From NCBI RefSeq assembly GCF_003030345.1, contig NZ_CP028158.1, positions 3,162,001-3,226,000 of the forward strand: 64,000 bases of DNA, read 5' to 3'. How positions within the stretch are numbered: the first letter of the stretch is position 1; each line of letters starts with the position of its first letter. The stretch is from Plantactinospora sp. BC1 (lineage in GTDB: Bacteria; Actinomycetota; Actinomycetes; Mycobacteriales; Micromonosporaceae). The notes below the pieces were generated by a model. The model was not told the DNA's origin and did not search any database. It saw only the letters and a program-made list of their open reading frames with translations. The translations under genes were made by a program, and so were the position numbers. Below are positions 49,924 to 58,933 of this stretch, piece by piece.

Positions 49924-51113
49924 TGGTTGGACAGCTCCTTCATCTCGGTGATCGCCGGTACGGCCATCGGGTCGAGTCCGTGCGCCAGCGCCAGGTAGAT
50001 CGAGGCGAAGTCGGGCACCGCGGTCAGCGAGGCGAGCCGTTCCAGCGCCGATCCGCCCTCGGCGGTCACCACGTCGCAGCGCACCCCGCGCCGCTCGGCG
50101 AGGGTCTGCACGGCGTCGGCCCGGCGCTCCTCCACCACCAGCGGCTCGTCGGTGTCGTCCTCGGCGTTCAGGCCGCCGTCCCGGAGCAGCACCAGCCGCA
50201 GCCGGGTGCCGGTCGCCTCGTCCTCGGGGTCGGCGAAGATGTCCCGGCTCGACTCGCCGAGGCCGCCGAAGACGCCGTCGAGCAGGCCGACCCGGCCCCG
50301 CCCCGCCTCGCCGAGGGCACCGGCCACCACCGGGTAGCGGGCGTTCGCCGAGAGGGTGTCGCCGAACCGCCGGGCCGCCACGGTGGCCAGCGGCGACGAG
50401 CCCCAGACGATCGGCACCGAGCCGGCCAGGCCCAGCGCCAGCGACTTGGCCGGGTTGACGAAGGACTCGGCGGACGGGCGGCACCGGTCGGCCTCCGCGT
50501 CCAGCCGGGCCGCCGTCTCGGCCAGGTCCGCCTCGTTCACCTTGACCAGGCCGAGCGCGCGGGCGGCGAGCAGCACCGGCACGGTGAGCGCCCAGAGGCT
50601 GGCCCGGGCCGGCGCCCGGCGGGGCACCGGGACGAACGGCGCCCGGACCCCCTCGGCCACCGACTGGAGCTGCGAGTCCGGCGCACCGACCGCGACCAGC
50701 CGGGCGCCGCGCCGGGCGGCGGCCTCGGCCGCGCCGAGCGCCTCGGGGCTGCGCCCGGAGGCGCTGACCGCGATGACCACGTCCGCCGCGCCCACCCAGC
50801 CGGGCACCCCGGCGCTGCGGTGCTGGATCACGGGTACGGGGCAGCGCGGGCCGGCGACGGTGGCCAGCACCTCACCGGTACGCGCGGCGGTGCCGATGCC
50901 GGCGATCACGACCGCCCGGGGGCGGCCCTCGTCGGCCAGCACCCCGAGGTTGGCCTCGGCGGCCAGCGCGGCCGTCTCCCGGACCTGCGCACCGGCCGCG
51001 GCGGTGTGCCGGAGCATCCCGCCCGGATCGTTCTCGTTCATCGCGGCGACGTCGTCGAGCATCCCCTCGTCGGGGACCGGGCGGCCGCGCAGACCGGCCG
51101 TACCGTCCATCAT
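49920..51113 (-). CDS. SIS-domain phosphosugar isomerase, PGI/PMI-like
   Basis: A 397-residue cytoplasmic protein. Tandem ATGs at 51113 and 51110 overlap the Trm112 stop. Two SIS domains are visible: about 60-180 (VVIAGIGTAARTGEVLA, VIAVSASGRSPEALGA) and about 235-390 with a bPGI-type C-terminus (VPIVWGSSPLATVAARRF). The family includes bifunctional phosphoglucose/phosphomannose isomerases; the N-terminal SIS loop keeps the SASG phosphate-binding pattern. In mycobacteria the homologous gene sits between manB and manA too. Confidence 0.85.
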   Translation of the reverse strand: MMDGTAGLRGRPVPDEGMLDDVAAMNENDPGGMLRHTAAAGAQVRETAALAAEANLGVLADEGRPRAVVIAGIGTAARTGEVLATVAGPRCPVPVIQHRSAGVPGWVGAADVVIAVSASGRSPEALGAAEAAARRGARLVAVGAPDSQLQSVAEGVRAPFVPVPRRAPARASLWALTVPVLLAARALGLVKVNEADLAETAARLDAEADRCRPSAESFVNPAKSLALGLAGSVPIVWGSSPLATVAARRFGDTLSANARYPVVAGALGEAGRGRVGLLDGVFGGLGESSRDIFADPEDEATGTRLRLVLLRDGGLNAEDDTDEPLVVEERRADAVQTLAERRGVRCDVVTAEGGSALERLASLTAVPDFASIYLALAHGLDPMAVPAITEMKELSNQ

Positions 51114-51328
51114 CGCTGGTCCGCGCTGCCGCCGGGGGTCGCACCCGGACCGGCCGCCGGGCCGCCGCGCGCCTCGTCCAGCAGCAGGACCGGTACGTCG
51201 TCGCGCACCTCGAAGATCCGCGCGCACTCGGTGCAGGTCAGGGTCTGCGCCGCCGGGTCGTAGTCCAGCGGTGCGTGATGGGTGTCCGGGCAGGCCAGGA
51301 TCTCCAGCAACTGCGGGTCGAGGGCCAC
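51110..51328 (-). CDS. Trm112-family zinc-ribbon protein
   Basis: A 72-residue protein, GTG start after GGAAGGAG. It begins MALDPQLLEILACPDTH and has a second cysteine pair in LTCTECARIFEVRDDVPVLL; the usual first CxxC is reduced to CPDTH, so zinc binding may use Cys13 plus the TCTEC pair and His. Trm112-like proteins activate methyltransferases or related partners. Its stop overlaps the SIS gene start. The C-terminus is a disordered Gly/Ala tail. Confidence 0.85.
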   Translation of the reverse strand: MALDPQLLEILACPDTHHAPLDYDPAAQTLTCTECARIFEVRDDVPVLLLDEARGGPAAGPGATPGGSADQR

Positions 51329-51396
51329 GGTGCGGCTCCTTCCACTCCTCGTGCGGTAGGTCGGGTACGGCGGGTCTCCGACCAGCGCGATGGATC

Positions 51397-52782
51397 TTAT
51401 CGGCGAACCAGTCCGAGCACCTCGTCGCGGAGTGCCACCATCCGTTCCGGGGTGGGCGCCTCGACGTTGAGCCGGAGCAGCGGCTCGGTGTTGGACGGGC
51501 GCAGGTTGACCCAGGCGCCGTCCGGGAAGCGCAGGGTCAGCCCGTCCAGCTCGTCGGTCTCGGCGTCCGGGTAGGCGGCCCGGACCTCGGCGAGCTTGGC
51601 CCGCTGGTCCGGTACGGTCGAGTTGATCTCGCCGGAGGAGGCGTACCGCTCGTACGCCCGGCCGAGTTCCGACAGCGGGCCGTCCTGCTCGCCGAGCGCC
51701 GCCAGCAGGTGCATCGCGGCGAGCATCCCGGTGTCGGCGAACCAGAAGTCCCGGAAGTAGTAGTGCGCCGAGTGCTCGCCGCCGAAGGCCGCGTTGGTGC
51801 GGGCCATCTCGGCCTTGATGAAGGAGTGGCCGACCCGGCTGCGCACCGGCTCGCCGCCGTGCTCACGGACGATCTCCGGCACGGCGCTCGACGTGATCAG
51901 GTTGTGGATGATCGCCGCGCCGGGGTGCTTGGCCAGCTCGCGTACGGCCACCAGGGCGGTGATCGCCGACGGGGAGACCGGTTCGCCCCGCTCGTCGACC
52001 ACGAAGCAGCGGTCGGCGTCGCCGTCGAAGGCGAGCCCGAGGTCGGCCCGGTGCTCGCGTACGGCCGCCTGGAGGTCGACCAGGTTCGCCGGGTCCAGCG
52101 GGTTCGCCTCGTGGTTGGGGAACGAGCCGTCGAGTTCGAAATAGAGCGGCACGATCTCCAGCGGCAGTGACGGCAGGGCGGCGTCGCCGAGCACGGCCGG
52201 TACGGTGTGCCCGCCCATGCCGTTGCCCGCGTCGATCACCACCTTGAGCGGGCGGATCCCGGTCAGGTCGACCAGGGTGCGCAGGTGGGCCGCGTACGCG
52301 GGCAGCAGGTCCCGGTGTTCCAGCGGCGGCAGCGGCTCGTCCAGCGGCCGGGTCTCGCCCTTGTCCAGCAGCGCCTGCGCCCGGTCACGCAGCTCGGTCA
52401 GCCCGGTGTCCTGGCCGATCGGCCGGGCCCCGCCGCGACACATCTTGATCCCGTTGTAGGCGGCCGGGTTGTGGCTGGCGGTGAACATCGCACCGGGCAG
52501 GTCGAGGCTGCCGGAGGCGTAGTAGAGCAGGTCGGTGCTGCCGAGGCCGAGGTGGAGCACGCCGAGCCCCTCGGAGCGGACCCCGGCGGTGAAGGCGGCG
52601 GCGAGGCCGGGTGACGACTCCCGCATGTCGTGGGCGACGGCTACGGTCCCGGCCGGCTCCCCGGAGGTACGGAGAAGCTGGGCGAAGGCCGCGCCCAACG
52701 CCTCGGCGGCCCGCTCGTCCCACTGCTCGGGAACGGTACCCCGGACGTCGTACGCCTTGACGATAGCGGACAAATCAGACAA
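51397..52782 (-). CDS. manB: Phosphomannomutase/phosphoglucomutase
   Basis: A 461-residue cytoplasmic enzyme with a TTG start (MSDLSAIVKAYDVRG) after AGGGGCGAG. The phosphoserine loop is TASHNPAAYNGIK (about 101-113), the Mg-binding loop DGDADRCF (about 249-256) and the sugar-binding EHSAHYYF (about 325-332). The C-terminal RPSNTEPLLR binds phosphate. It converts mannose-6-P to mannose-1-P, the step after ManA. The cluster order manB-trm112-SIS-CDF-manA reads leftward. Confidence 0.96.
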   Translation of the reverse strand: MSDLSAIVKAYDVRGTVPEQWDERAAEALGAAFAQLLRTSGEPAGTVAVAHDMRESSPGLAAAFTAGVRSEGLGVLHLGLGSTDLLYYASGSLDLPGAMFTASHNPAAYNGIKMCRGGARPIGQDTGLTELRDRAQALLDKGETRPLDEPLPPLEHRDLLPAYAAHLRTLVDLTGIRPLKVVIDAGNGMGGHTVPAVLGDAALPSLPLEIVPLYFELDGSFPNHEANPLDPANLVDLQAAVREHRADLGLAFDGDADRCFVVDERGEPVSPSAITALVAVRELAKHPGAAIIHNLITSSAVPEIVREHGGEPVRSRVGHSFIKAEMARTNAAFGGEHSAHYYFRDFWFADTGMLAAMHLLAALGEQDGPLSELGRAYERYASSGEINSTVPDQRAKLAEVRAAYPDAETDELDGLTLRFPDGAWVNLRPSNTEPLLRLNVEAPTPERMVALRDEVLGLVRR

Positions 52783-52947
52783 GATCTCGCCCCTCAGCCG
52801 GACATTCGGTCAACGGCCTGAGCGTATCGGAGCCGGACGCCACGCCCCGCCCCAAGGCGATCCACCGGCGGCGAACAGCCGCTGTCAGCCCTGTTCGGCG
52901 GGGGCGGGCCGACCCCGACACGCCCGGCTGGCAGCGGCATCGGCGGA

Positions 52948-54258
52948 CTACCGCTGGGGACGCTGGGACGGCGGCAGGATCAGGGTCGCGTCGGGTCCGC
53001 CGGCCGGGGGCTGCTCCGGCGGTACGGATCCCTCCGGCCGGGGCGGCACACCCTCCGGTCGGGCCGGCGCAGTCTCCGGTCGGGCCGGCACCTCGCCGGG
53101 GGTCGCCGAACCGGTTCCGGCCGGCGGCACCACCTGGGCCGGGAGCGTTCCCGGCTGCCGGGGCGGCGTCGAGGTGGCCGGTCGCGGCAGAACCGCGCCG
53201 GAGGCGGGCAGGATCAGGGTCTGGTCACCGACCGCCGACACGCCACCCGGCGCCGCACCGACCCCGCCGACCGGCCCCACCCCGTCGACCGGCTGCGTGC
53301 CGGGCAGGGGTCCGGCGGCGCCGACCGGACCGGCACCGTCACCCGGGGCACGGCCGGCACCGGCGGCACTGCGGAAGACCGGGCCCACCGGCGCGTTCCG
53401 GGCCGTCGGGTCCGCCGGGGGAATCCGGGTGGTCCGCTCCGCGCCGAGCACGATGATCCGGGCGGTCTTCTCCGCATCGTCCCCGGACGCCACGGCCACC
53501 CGGCCACGCTCCGCCCGGCTCCGCCGGATCAGGAGCACCATCAGGGCGATCCCGATCCCGACCATCACGATGCCGACCACCATCACCATGCCGCCCAGCC
53601 CGAGCGACCCGCCGGACTCGTCCTCGGCGGCGACCGGCTGCGCCGGCAGGGCCGCCGCGACCTCCTCGGTGGCCGGTGCGGCCGGCTCCTCGGTGGCCTG
53701 CGGCGTCGCCGACGGGATCACCAGCTCGGGAGTACGCTGCGTCGCCGGGGCGTCTCCGGTCCGGCCGGTCAGCCGGGCCGAGTCGGTGTCCCGGCCGAGC
53801 AGCCGGCCACCCGCCCCGTACGCCTCGGCGAGCAGGGTCACCCGGCCGGCGGGCGCGCCCTCGGCCAGACTCACCCGGTACCGGCTGGAGACGCTCTTCC
53901 GGGCGCAGAGTTCGGGCTTGTCCGGTGCGGTGCGCTCCCCGACGACCAGCCCGTTCGCGCCCTCCGAGACCGGCACCCGGCGCCAGTCACCGTCGGCGGC
54001 GACCCGCACCTCGACCCGGTCGGCGGTCAACCCCGGCAGGTGCACCCCGAGCACGGTACGGACGTTCACACAGCCGCCGCCGCGCATCGAGACGTTCACC
54101 GTCACCGAGGCCGGCGAGCCGCCCGCGCTGATCGAACTCGGCGCGCGGACGCGTACCGATTCGCCCTCGGCCACGGCCGGGGCGGCGGCGAGTGACACCG
54201 TCGTACCGACCAGCAGACCGACGGTTCCCAGCCAGGTCGCGCCACGCCGTACCGACAT
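52948..54258 (-). CDS. Exported, single-span protein with long cytoplasmic tail
   Basis: A 436-residue protein, ATG at 54258 after GCGAGG. A signal peptide (about 1-31, AAPAVAEG) leads into a beta-rich extracellular region (about 32-160) with two cysteines (GGGCVNVRT, PELCARKS), a Pro/Ala linker, one span at about 210-232 (GLGGMVMVVGIVMVGIGIALM) and a Pro/Gly-rich cytoplasmic tail with repeated LILPAS/LILPPS motifs. No family recognised. Possibly a surface sensor or scaffold. Confidence 0.75.
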   Translation of the reverse strand: MSVRRGATWLGTVGLLVGTTVSLAAAPAVAEGESVRVRAPSSISAGGSPASVTVNVSMRGGGCVNVRTVLGVHLPGLTADRVEVRVAADGDWRRVPVSEGANGLVVGERTAPDKPELCARKSVSSRYRVSLAEGAPAGRVTLLAEAYGAGGRLLGRDTDSARLTGRTGDAPATQRTPELVIPSATPQATEEPAAPATEEVAAALPAQPVAAEDESGGSLGLGGMVMVVGIVMVGIGIALMVLLIRRSRAERGRVAVASGDDAEKTARIIVLGAERTTRIPPADPTARNAPVGPVFRSAAGAGRAPGDGAGPVGAAGPLPGTQPVDGVGPVGGVGAAPGGVSAVGDQTLILPASGAVLPRPATSTPPRQPGTLPAQVVPPAGTGSATPGEVPARPETAPARPEGVPPRPEGSVPPEQPPAGGPDATLILPPSQRPQR

Positions 54259-54409
54259 GATCACCTCGCTCGTCGCAGTGCAGATCCGGGCACAGGCTAC
54301 CGGTGCAGCGGCAACCGTCCTCTCTCATGCCCGGCCGGCGCCGCGCCGAATCCTCCGGCTGCCGGAGCCGACGCCATCGGCACAGGAAGCGGGCGGACGG
54401 CTCCCGCCG

Positions 54410-55117
54410 TCACACCCCGGCGAACCTGCGCAGTTCGGCCCGGCAGAGCCGGTCCGCCTGCCGGGTGGTCTCCGGCAACCGGTAGGCCGGGGTGAGCCGG
54501 AGCACCTGGGCGCAGGCGTTGTCCAGGTCCATCCGGTGCCCCACCGAGACGAAGACCGGCCGCACGTCGTCCCGGGTCCGCAACACCCGGCCGACCTGCT
54601 CGGCACCGTCGACCAGCGGCGCCCAGGACCCGCGCCGCCGGTCCGGCCCGCTCCACGTCCCGACCAGCGGCGTCTTGCCGACGCCGATCGCCGGCCGGTC
54701 GGTGAGCACGCCCAGGTGACAGGCGAGCCCGAACCGGCGCGGGTGGGCGAGCCCGTGCCCGTCGCAGACCAGCAGCTCCGGCTCGACGGTCAGCCGGGCG
54801 AGCGCGGTCAGCAGGGCGGGCAGCTCCCGAAAGGCGAAGAGCCCGGGTACGTAGTCGAAGGCGGCCCGCCCGGTGGCCACCGCCGTGTCCAGCACCTCCA
54901 GGGTGGCCGGGTCCAGCACGGTCACCGCGGCGGCGAGCCGGTCGCCGTCCTCGGCGTACGCCACGTCGAGCCCGGCCACCGTGCGGGGTGCGGCCGGCCC
55001 CGGCCCGGTCAGGTCGACCAGCGGGCGCAGCCGGTCCTGCACCGCCTCCGCCTCGGCGACCGTGCCCGGGATCTCGATCGCGGCGACGGTGGAGAACTCC
55101 GGCGGCCGCGCTACCAC
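54410..55117 (-). CDS. nfi: Endonuclease V (deoxyinosine 3' endonuclease)
   Basis: A 235-residue DNA-repair nuclease. The GTG at 55117 overlaps the aldehyde dehydrogenase stop. Catalytic motifs: VAGLDVAYAEDGDRLAAAV (first Asp, about 49-67), YVPGLFAFRELP, LLVCDGHGLAHPRRFG (second Asp, about 118-133) and IGVGKTPLVG. It nicks DNA near deaminated adenine (inosine). Length is normal. Co-transcription with the dehydrogenase may be incidental. Confidence 0.93.
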   Translation of the reverse strand: MVARPPEFSTVAAIEIPGTVAEAEAVQDRLRPLVDLTGPGPAAPRTVAGLDVAYAEDGDRLAAAVTVLDPATLEVLDTAVATGRAAFDYVPGLFAFRELPALLTALARLTVEPELLVCDGHGLAHPRRFGLACHLGVLTDRPAIGVGKTPLVGTWSGPDRRRGSWAPLVDGAEQVGRVLRTRDDVRPVFVSVGHRMDLDNACAQVLRLTPAYRLPETTRQADRLCRAELRRFAGV

Positions 55118-56571
55118 TCGATCCCGCTCAGCACCATCACCCGGGACTCGGTGTAGTCCTCCATCGCGCTGCGTACCCCCTCCCGGCCGACGCCGCTGCC
55201 CTTCACCCCGCCGTACGGCATCTGGTCGGCCCGGTACGACGGCACGTCGCCGACGATCACGCCACCGACCCGCAACGTCCGGTACGCCGCGAACGCGGTC
55301 CGCAGGTCGTGCGTGAAGACCCCGGCCTGCAACCCGTACGCCGAGTCGTTGACCGCGGCGAACGCGGCCGCGTCGTCCGGCACCGGCGCCACCACCAGGA
55401 CCGGCCCGAAGACCTCCTCGGTGTTGACCCGGCACTCCGGTCGTACCCCGGTCAACACCGTCGGCGTGTAGTGCGGGCCGTCCCGGCGGCCGCCCAGCTC
55501 GACGGTGGCACCGGCCGCCACCGCCTCGTCCACCCAGCTCTCGACGCGCCGGGCCGCGGCCTCGTCGATCAGCGGCCCGACCTCGGTCGCCTCGTCGGCC
55601 GGATCCCCGGTGTGCAATGCGGCGACCGCCGCGACCAGCCGGGGCAGGAAGCCGTCGAGCAGCCACTCGTGCACGAAGACCCGCTGTACCGCGATGCAGC
55701 TCTGCCCCGCCTGGTAGTTGCCGAAGGTGGCGATCCGGCGCGCGGCGTGGTCGAGGTCGTCGGTGCCGGCCCAGTCCGCGCAGACCACTGCGGCGGCGTT
55801 GCCGCCCAGCTCCAGGGTGACGTGCTTCTCCGGCACCGACCGCCGGATCGCCGCACCGACCGGTCCGGAGCCGGTGAACGACACCACCGGCAGCCGGGGA
55901 TCCCGGACCAGTTCACCGGCCCGGTCGTTCGGCAGCGGCAACACCGAGCACATCCCGGCCGGCAGGCCGCTGCCCGGACCGTCCGGCTCGGTCACCTCGG
56001 CCAGCAGCTCGCCGAGGAGCAGCGCGGTCAGCGGGGTCGCCGGGGCCGGCTTGACCACGATCGGCGCCCCGACCGCGAGCGCGGGGGCGACCTTGTGCGC
56101 GACGAGGTTCAGCGGAAAGTTGAACGGCGTGATGCCGAGCACCGGCCCCCGGGGCAGCCGGCGGACCAGCGCGACCCGCCCCTCCCCGGCCGGCTCGGTG
56201 TCCAACCGCTGCATCTCGCCGGACCAGCGCCGGGCCTCCTCGGCGCCCCACCGGAAGGTGGCGACCGCGCGGGCCACCTCGACCCGCGCCCACCTGACCG
56301 GCTTGCCGCTCTCGGCGGTGATCAGCCGGGCGATCTCCTCGGCCCGCTCGGCGAGCCGGCGCGACACGTGCGCCAGGGCGTCGGCCCGGACGTGCGCCGG
56401 CAGGGCGGCTGCCCGCTCCGCCACCTCGGCGGCGGCGGCCACCGCCGCCTCGACCTGCTCCGGGTCGGCGTGGCTGGTCCGGCCGACCTCGCGACCGTCG
56501 GGATGCCGGACCACGAGCGGATCGCCGCCCCGGGCCGGCCGGCCGGCGAGGAGGAACGGCACGGATTCCAC
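55111..56571 (-). CDS. NAD(P)-dependent aldehyde dehydrogenase
   Basis: About 486 residues from the GTG at 56571, which lies seven bases after TAGGCT and is probably leaderless; a GTG at 56661 would overlap the MerR gene and add low-complexity residues. The catalytic Glu is in VTLELGGNAAAVV (about 245-257), the Cys in YQAGQSCIAVQRVFV (about 279-293), and GITPFNFPLNLV gives the cofactor region. It resembles glyceraldehyde-3-phosphate/succinate-semialdehyde-type ALDHs; substrate unknown. Confidence 0.9.
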   Translation of the reverse strand: MESVPFLLAGRPARGGDPLVVRHPDGREVGRTSHADPEQVEAAVAAAAEVAERAAALPAHVRADALAHVSRRLAERAEEIARLITAESGKPVRWARVEVARAVATFRWGAEEARRWSGEMQRLDTEPAGEGRVALVRRLPRGPVLGITPFNFPLNLVAHKVAPALAVGAPIVVKPAPATPLTALLLGELLAEVTEPDGPGSGLPAGMCSVLPLPNDRAGELVRDPRLPVVSFTGSGPVGAAIRRSVPEKHVTLELGGNAAAVVCADWAGTDDLDHAARRIATFGNYQAGQSCIAVQRVFVHEWLLDGFLPRLVAAVAALHTGDPADEATEVGPLIDEAAARRVESWVDEAVAAGATVELGGRRDGPHYTPTVLTGVRPECRVNTEEVFGPVLVVAPVPDDAAAFAAVNDSAYGLQAGVFTHDLRTAFAAYRTLRVGGVIVGDVPSYRADQMPYGGVKGSGVGREGVRSAMEDYTESRVMVLSGIEW

Positions 56572-56641
56572 GTCCGGCAGCCTAACCCTCCGGTACCGGC
56601 CGACGGATCGCCGCTCGCCTCCTCTTACCCGGGCACGCTGC

Positions 56642-57382
56642 TCAGGTGGCTGGCTCGTCACTCTCGCCGGGTGCGATGCCCAGATAGTCGTGCAGTCGGC
56701 TCGACCCCTCCAGCATCGCGGTGGCCCGTTCGGTCAGCTCCAGCCGGCGGCGCTGCACCGCGGCCCGCAGCGCCGCCGTACTCCCGGTGCGGCGCAGACC
56801 GTCGAGGATCGGCCGGATCTGCGGCAGCAGGTAGCGGCTCCGCCGGAGCATGCTGATCATCTGGGCGTCCCGGATCTCGGCCGGGCCGAACCGGCGGTAC
56901 CCGGTACCCGGTTCCCGTTCCGGTACGAGCAGGCCGGCGGCCTCCCAGACCCGCAGCGCCGACGTACGCACACCCAGTCGGGCCGCCAGCTCGCCGATCC
57001 GCAGCGTCAGCCGGGAGACCGTCGCCGGCTCGGTCTGCTGCCCGGCGACCGCCTCCAGCGCGGTGGCGGCCTCGGCGAGCGCACGGCGCTCCTCGTGCAG
57101 CCCGGCATGACTGGCGTCGACCAGGGCGAGCGCGGACGGCAGATCCCCGGCGTGCACCGCGTGCATGATCGACCGAGCGGTCTCCCAGCCGTACCCCCGG
57201 GCCAGCGCCCGGTACGTCAGCAGCGCCCGGCGGTGCCGCTCGTCGAACTGGCGGTATCCCGAGGCGCTCCGGGGTGCCGGGGGCAGCACCCCGGCGTCGA
57301 GATAGTTGCGGACCTGCTGGGTGGAGATGCCGGCCAGCCGGGCGAGATCGACGGGTCGGAGCCTCCGTTCCGGCCGGCTCAC
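56642..57382 (-). CDS. MerR-family regulator with two helix-turn-helix modules
   Basis: About 246 residues from the GTG at 57382, which overlaps the stop of a 13-codon upstream ORF. Two MerR-like winged helices are present: about 9-75 (PVDLARLAGISTQQVRNYLDAGVLPP, YRQFDERHRRALL) and about 129-200 (LRIGELAARLGVRTSALRVWEAAGLL, YRRFGPAEIRDAQMI). A helical C-terminus follows. No ligand-binding domain is seen. The 11-bp inverted repeat in its promoter region suggests autoregulation. Confidence 0.88.
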   Translation of the reverse strand: MSRPERRLRPVDLARLAGISTQQVRNYLDAGVLPPAPRSASGYRQFDERHRRALLTYRALARGYGWETARSIMHAVHAGDLPSALALVDASHAGLHEERRALAEAATALEAVAGQQTEPATVSRLTLRIGELAARLGVRTSALRVWEAAGLLVPEREPGTGYRRFGPAEIRDAQMISMLRRSRYLLPQIRPILDGLRRTGSTAALRAAVQRRRLELTERATAMLEGSSRLHDYLGIAPGESDEPAT

Positions 57383-57420
57383 CGGGCCGGGACCGCCGAG
57401 TTGAGGGTTGTCAGGCGCAT
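57379..57420 (-). CDS. Possible leaderless 13-codon upstream ORF of the MerR gene
   Basis: ATG at 57420, six bases after TATCCT, encodes MRLTTLNSAVPAR and its TGA overlaps the MerR GTG (GTGA). This would give the weakly initiated MerR gene ribosomes by coupling. Confidence 0.4.
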   Translation of the reverse strand: MRLTTLNSAVPAR

Positions 57421-57458
57421 CCGCCCAGGATAAGCCCGGAGGTGGCCACAACCCTCAA
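57401..57458. promoter_or_regulatory. 11-bp inverted repeat in the MerR promoter
   Basis: TTGAGGGTTGT (57401-57411) and ACAACCCTCAA (57448-57458) are exact complements 36 bp apart. The distal arm contains TTGAGG, 20 bp from TATCCT on the minus strand, an over-long spacing typical of MerR-controlled promoters. Confidence 0.6.
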
Positions 57459-57571
57459 GGCGTTTCGGAGCAGCGCTGAAAGGCGGGCCGGCTGCTCGCC
57501 GGCCGTACCGTCGAGCGGTTCGCCGGCGATGCGGACCTGCCGGCGAGGTTGTCCGGCAACAGAGCCCGGGT

Positions 57572-58744
57572 TCAGCCGGCGGCCTGGAACGCCCGGCCCA
57601 CGGCCGTCGGCTGGTCGCCGCCGCGGAACAGCCCGGTGCGGTCCCGGTCGGTGGCGGGCAGCCCGAACCAGGCGTACCGGTGCAGGTAGGAGAGCCCGCC
57701 GAGCATCCTGGTGGCGGCGGTCAGGAACGCGGCCTGCTGCTGCTCGCCGGGGAACCGGGTACCGCCGTTGGAGAAGTCGATCAGGGCGAACTCGGTGAGC
57801 CAGATCGGCAACCGGTAACGCTGGTACACCGCCTGGAGATACTGCCTGAGCTGGTTCACCGCGTTCGCGGTGACGAAGTCTCCCCCGTACCAGTGCAGGG
57901 CGATGAAGTCGACCCGGTAGCCGCGCGACCTGGCGCCGGAGATGAACCGGTCGAGCCAGCCGCCGGGGGTGGCCCCGCCGAAGGCGACCGCCGGGCTGCC
58001 CAGGGTGGCACCGGTCGCCTGCAACCTGGGCCAGAGCCGCAGCGCCTCGTCCACGCTCATGTCCGCCTGGCCGGCCATGTCCGGCTCGTTGAACCCCAGC
58101 AGGTACGGCCCGGCCGCCTTCGCCTGGGCGAGGGTGCCGCTGTCGACGTTGTCCCGACCCCAGATCATCGGTACGAACTCCGCGCCCCGGGGCGTCTCGA
58201 CCCCCTGGTGGTGACTGGCCCAGGTGTAGTACCAGCTCGCCTTCGAGTTCGCCAGCGCCGGGCTGACGCCGGGGAAGTTCCAGACCGCCACCCCCTTCTT
58301 GTCGGAGGTGCGCGCCGGACCCGCCGGTACGGCCGGCCGGATCGACGTACGCGGCTTCGGCGTCGGCGTGCCCCGGCGCGGCGTCGGGGTGACCCCGGTG
58401 ACCGTGGGCGTGGCGGTGGCGGTGATGGCGACGACAGGTGCTCCGGCGAGGTCGGCGGTGGCGACGTCCGGAGTGGACGGTTCGGCCTGTTCGGTCAGCC
58501 GCACCGCCACCAGGACCGCCGCCACCAGTACGGCGAGCGCCGCCGCGACCGCGACCGGCCCGACCAACCGGCGTGCTCCGGCCGCCGGGGACCGGCCCGA
58601 CGGGCGGGCGGGAACGGCCGCCGGACGGTTCGAGCCGGCGCCCGGATCGACACCGGGAACGGCACCCGGATCGGCACCCGGAACGGCGGCGCGGCCCGGG
58701 CCGAGGTCACCGGTGTCGGCTCCACTGTGGCCGGTTCCGGACAT
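57572..58744 (-). CDS. Membrane-anchored GH128-type glycoside hydrolase
   Basis: A 390-residue protein; ATG at 58744 after GGGAGGAAG. A disordered N-terminus with PGADPGAVPGVDPGA repeats, one span at about 62-85, a Thr/Pro linker, and a catalytic core of about 150-390 of the GH128 (Asl1-like) TIM barrel: GVAVWNFPG, WYYTWAS, LLGFNEPDMAGQ (acid/base Glu) and WLTEFALIDF (nucleophile Glu). Known GH128 enzymes cut beta-1,3-glucans. The span makes it a surface-anchored type II protein. Confidence 0.87.
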   Translation of the reverse strand: MSGTGHSGADTGDLGPGRAAVPGADPGAVPGVDPGAGSNRPAAVPARPSGRSPAAGARRLVGPVAVAAALAVLVAAVLVAVRLTEQAEPSTPDVATADLAGAPVVAITATATPTVTGVTPTPRRGTPTPKPRTSIRPAVPAGPARTSDKKGVAVWNFPGVSPALANSKASWYYTWASHHQGVETPRGAEFVPMIWGRDNVDSGTLAQAKAAGPYLLGFNEPDMAGQADMSVDEALRLWPRLQATGATLGSPAVAFGGATPGGWLDRFISGARSRGYRVDFIALHWYGGDFVTANAVNQLRQYLQAVYQRYRLPIWLTEFALIDFSNGGTRFPGEQQQAAFLTAATRMLGGLSYLHRYAWFGLPATDRDRTGLFRGGDQPTAVGRAFQAAG

Positions 58745-58866
58745 GCTGGCTTCCTCCCATCGGTCGGCGTACCCGTGCCGGGGCACCGGGGACGCCAGTC
58801 GCCCGCTCAGCAGACCGGGCCACTGCCAGCGGATTACGGATTTTTCCCGCCGTCGGTTCACCGGCG

Positions 58867-58896
58867 TTGACGGCGACGACCGAGGACTTCTATGGT
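58867..58896 (+). promoter_or_regulatory. Promoter of the GntR-ABC operon
   Basis: TTGACG (58867-58872) and TATGGT (58891-58896) are 18 bp apart, giving a start near 58903. Confidence 0.6.
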
Positions 58897-58917
58897 TCTT
58901 CGGTAAAGTAAAGAACC
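58894..58917 (+). promoter_or_regulatory. Operator-like inverted repeat before the GntR gene
   Basis: GGTTCTT (58894-58900) and AAGAACC (58911-58917) are exact complements 10 bp apart. The repeat overlaps the -10 box and start point, as expected for autorepression by the YtrA-type protein encoded next. Confidence 0.65.
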
Positions 58918-58933
58918 CAAGAAGCAGGTTGAC

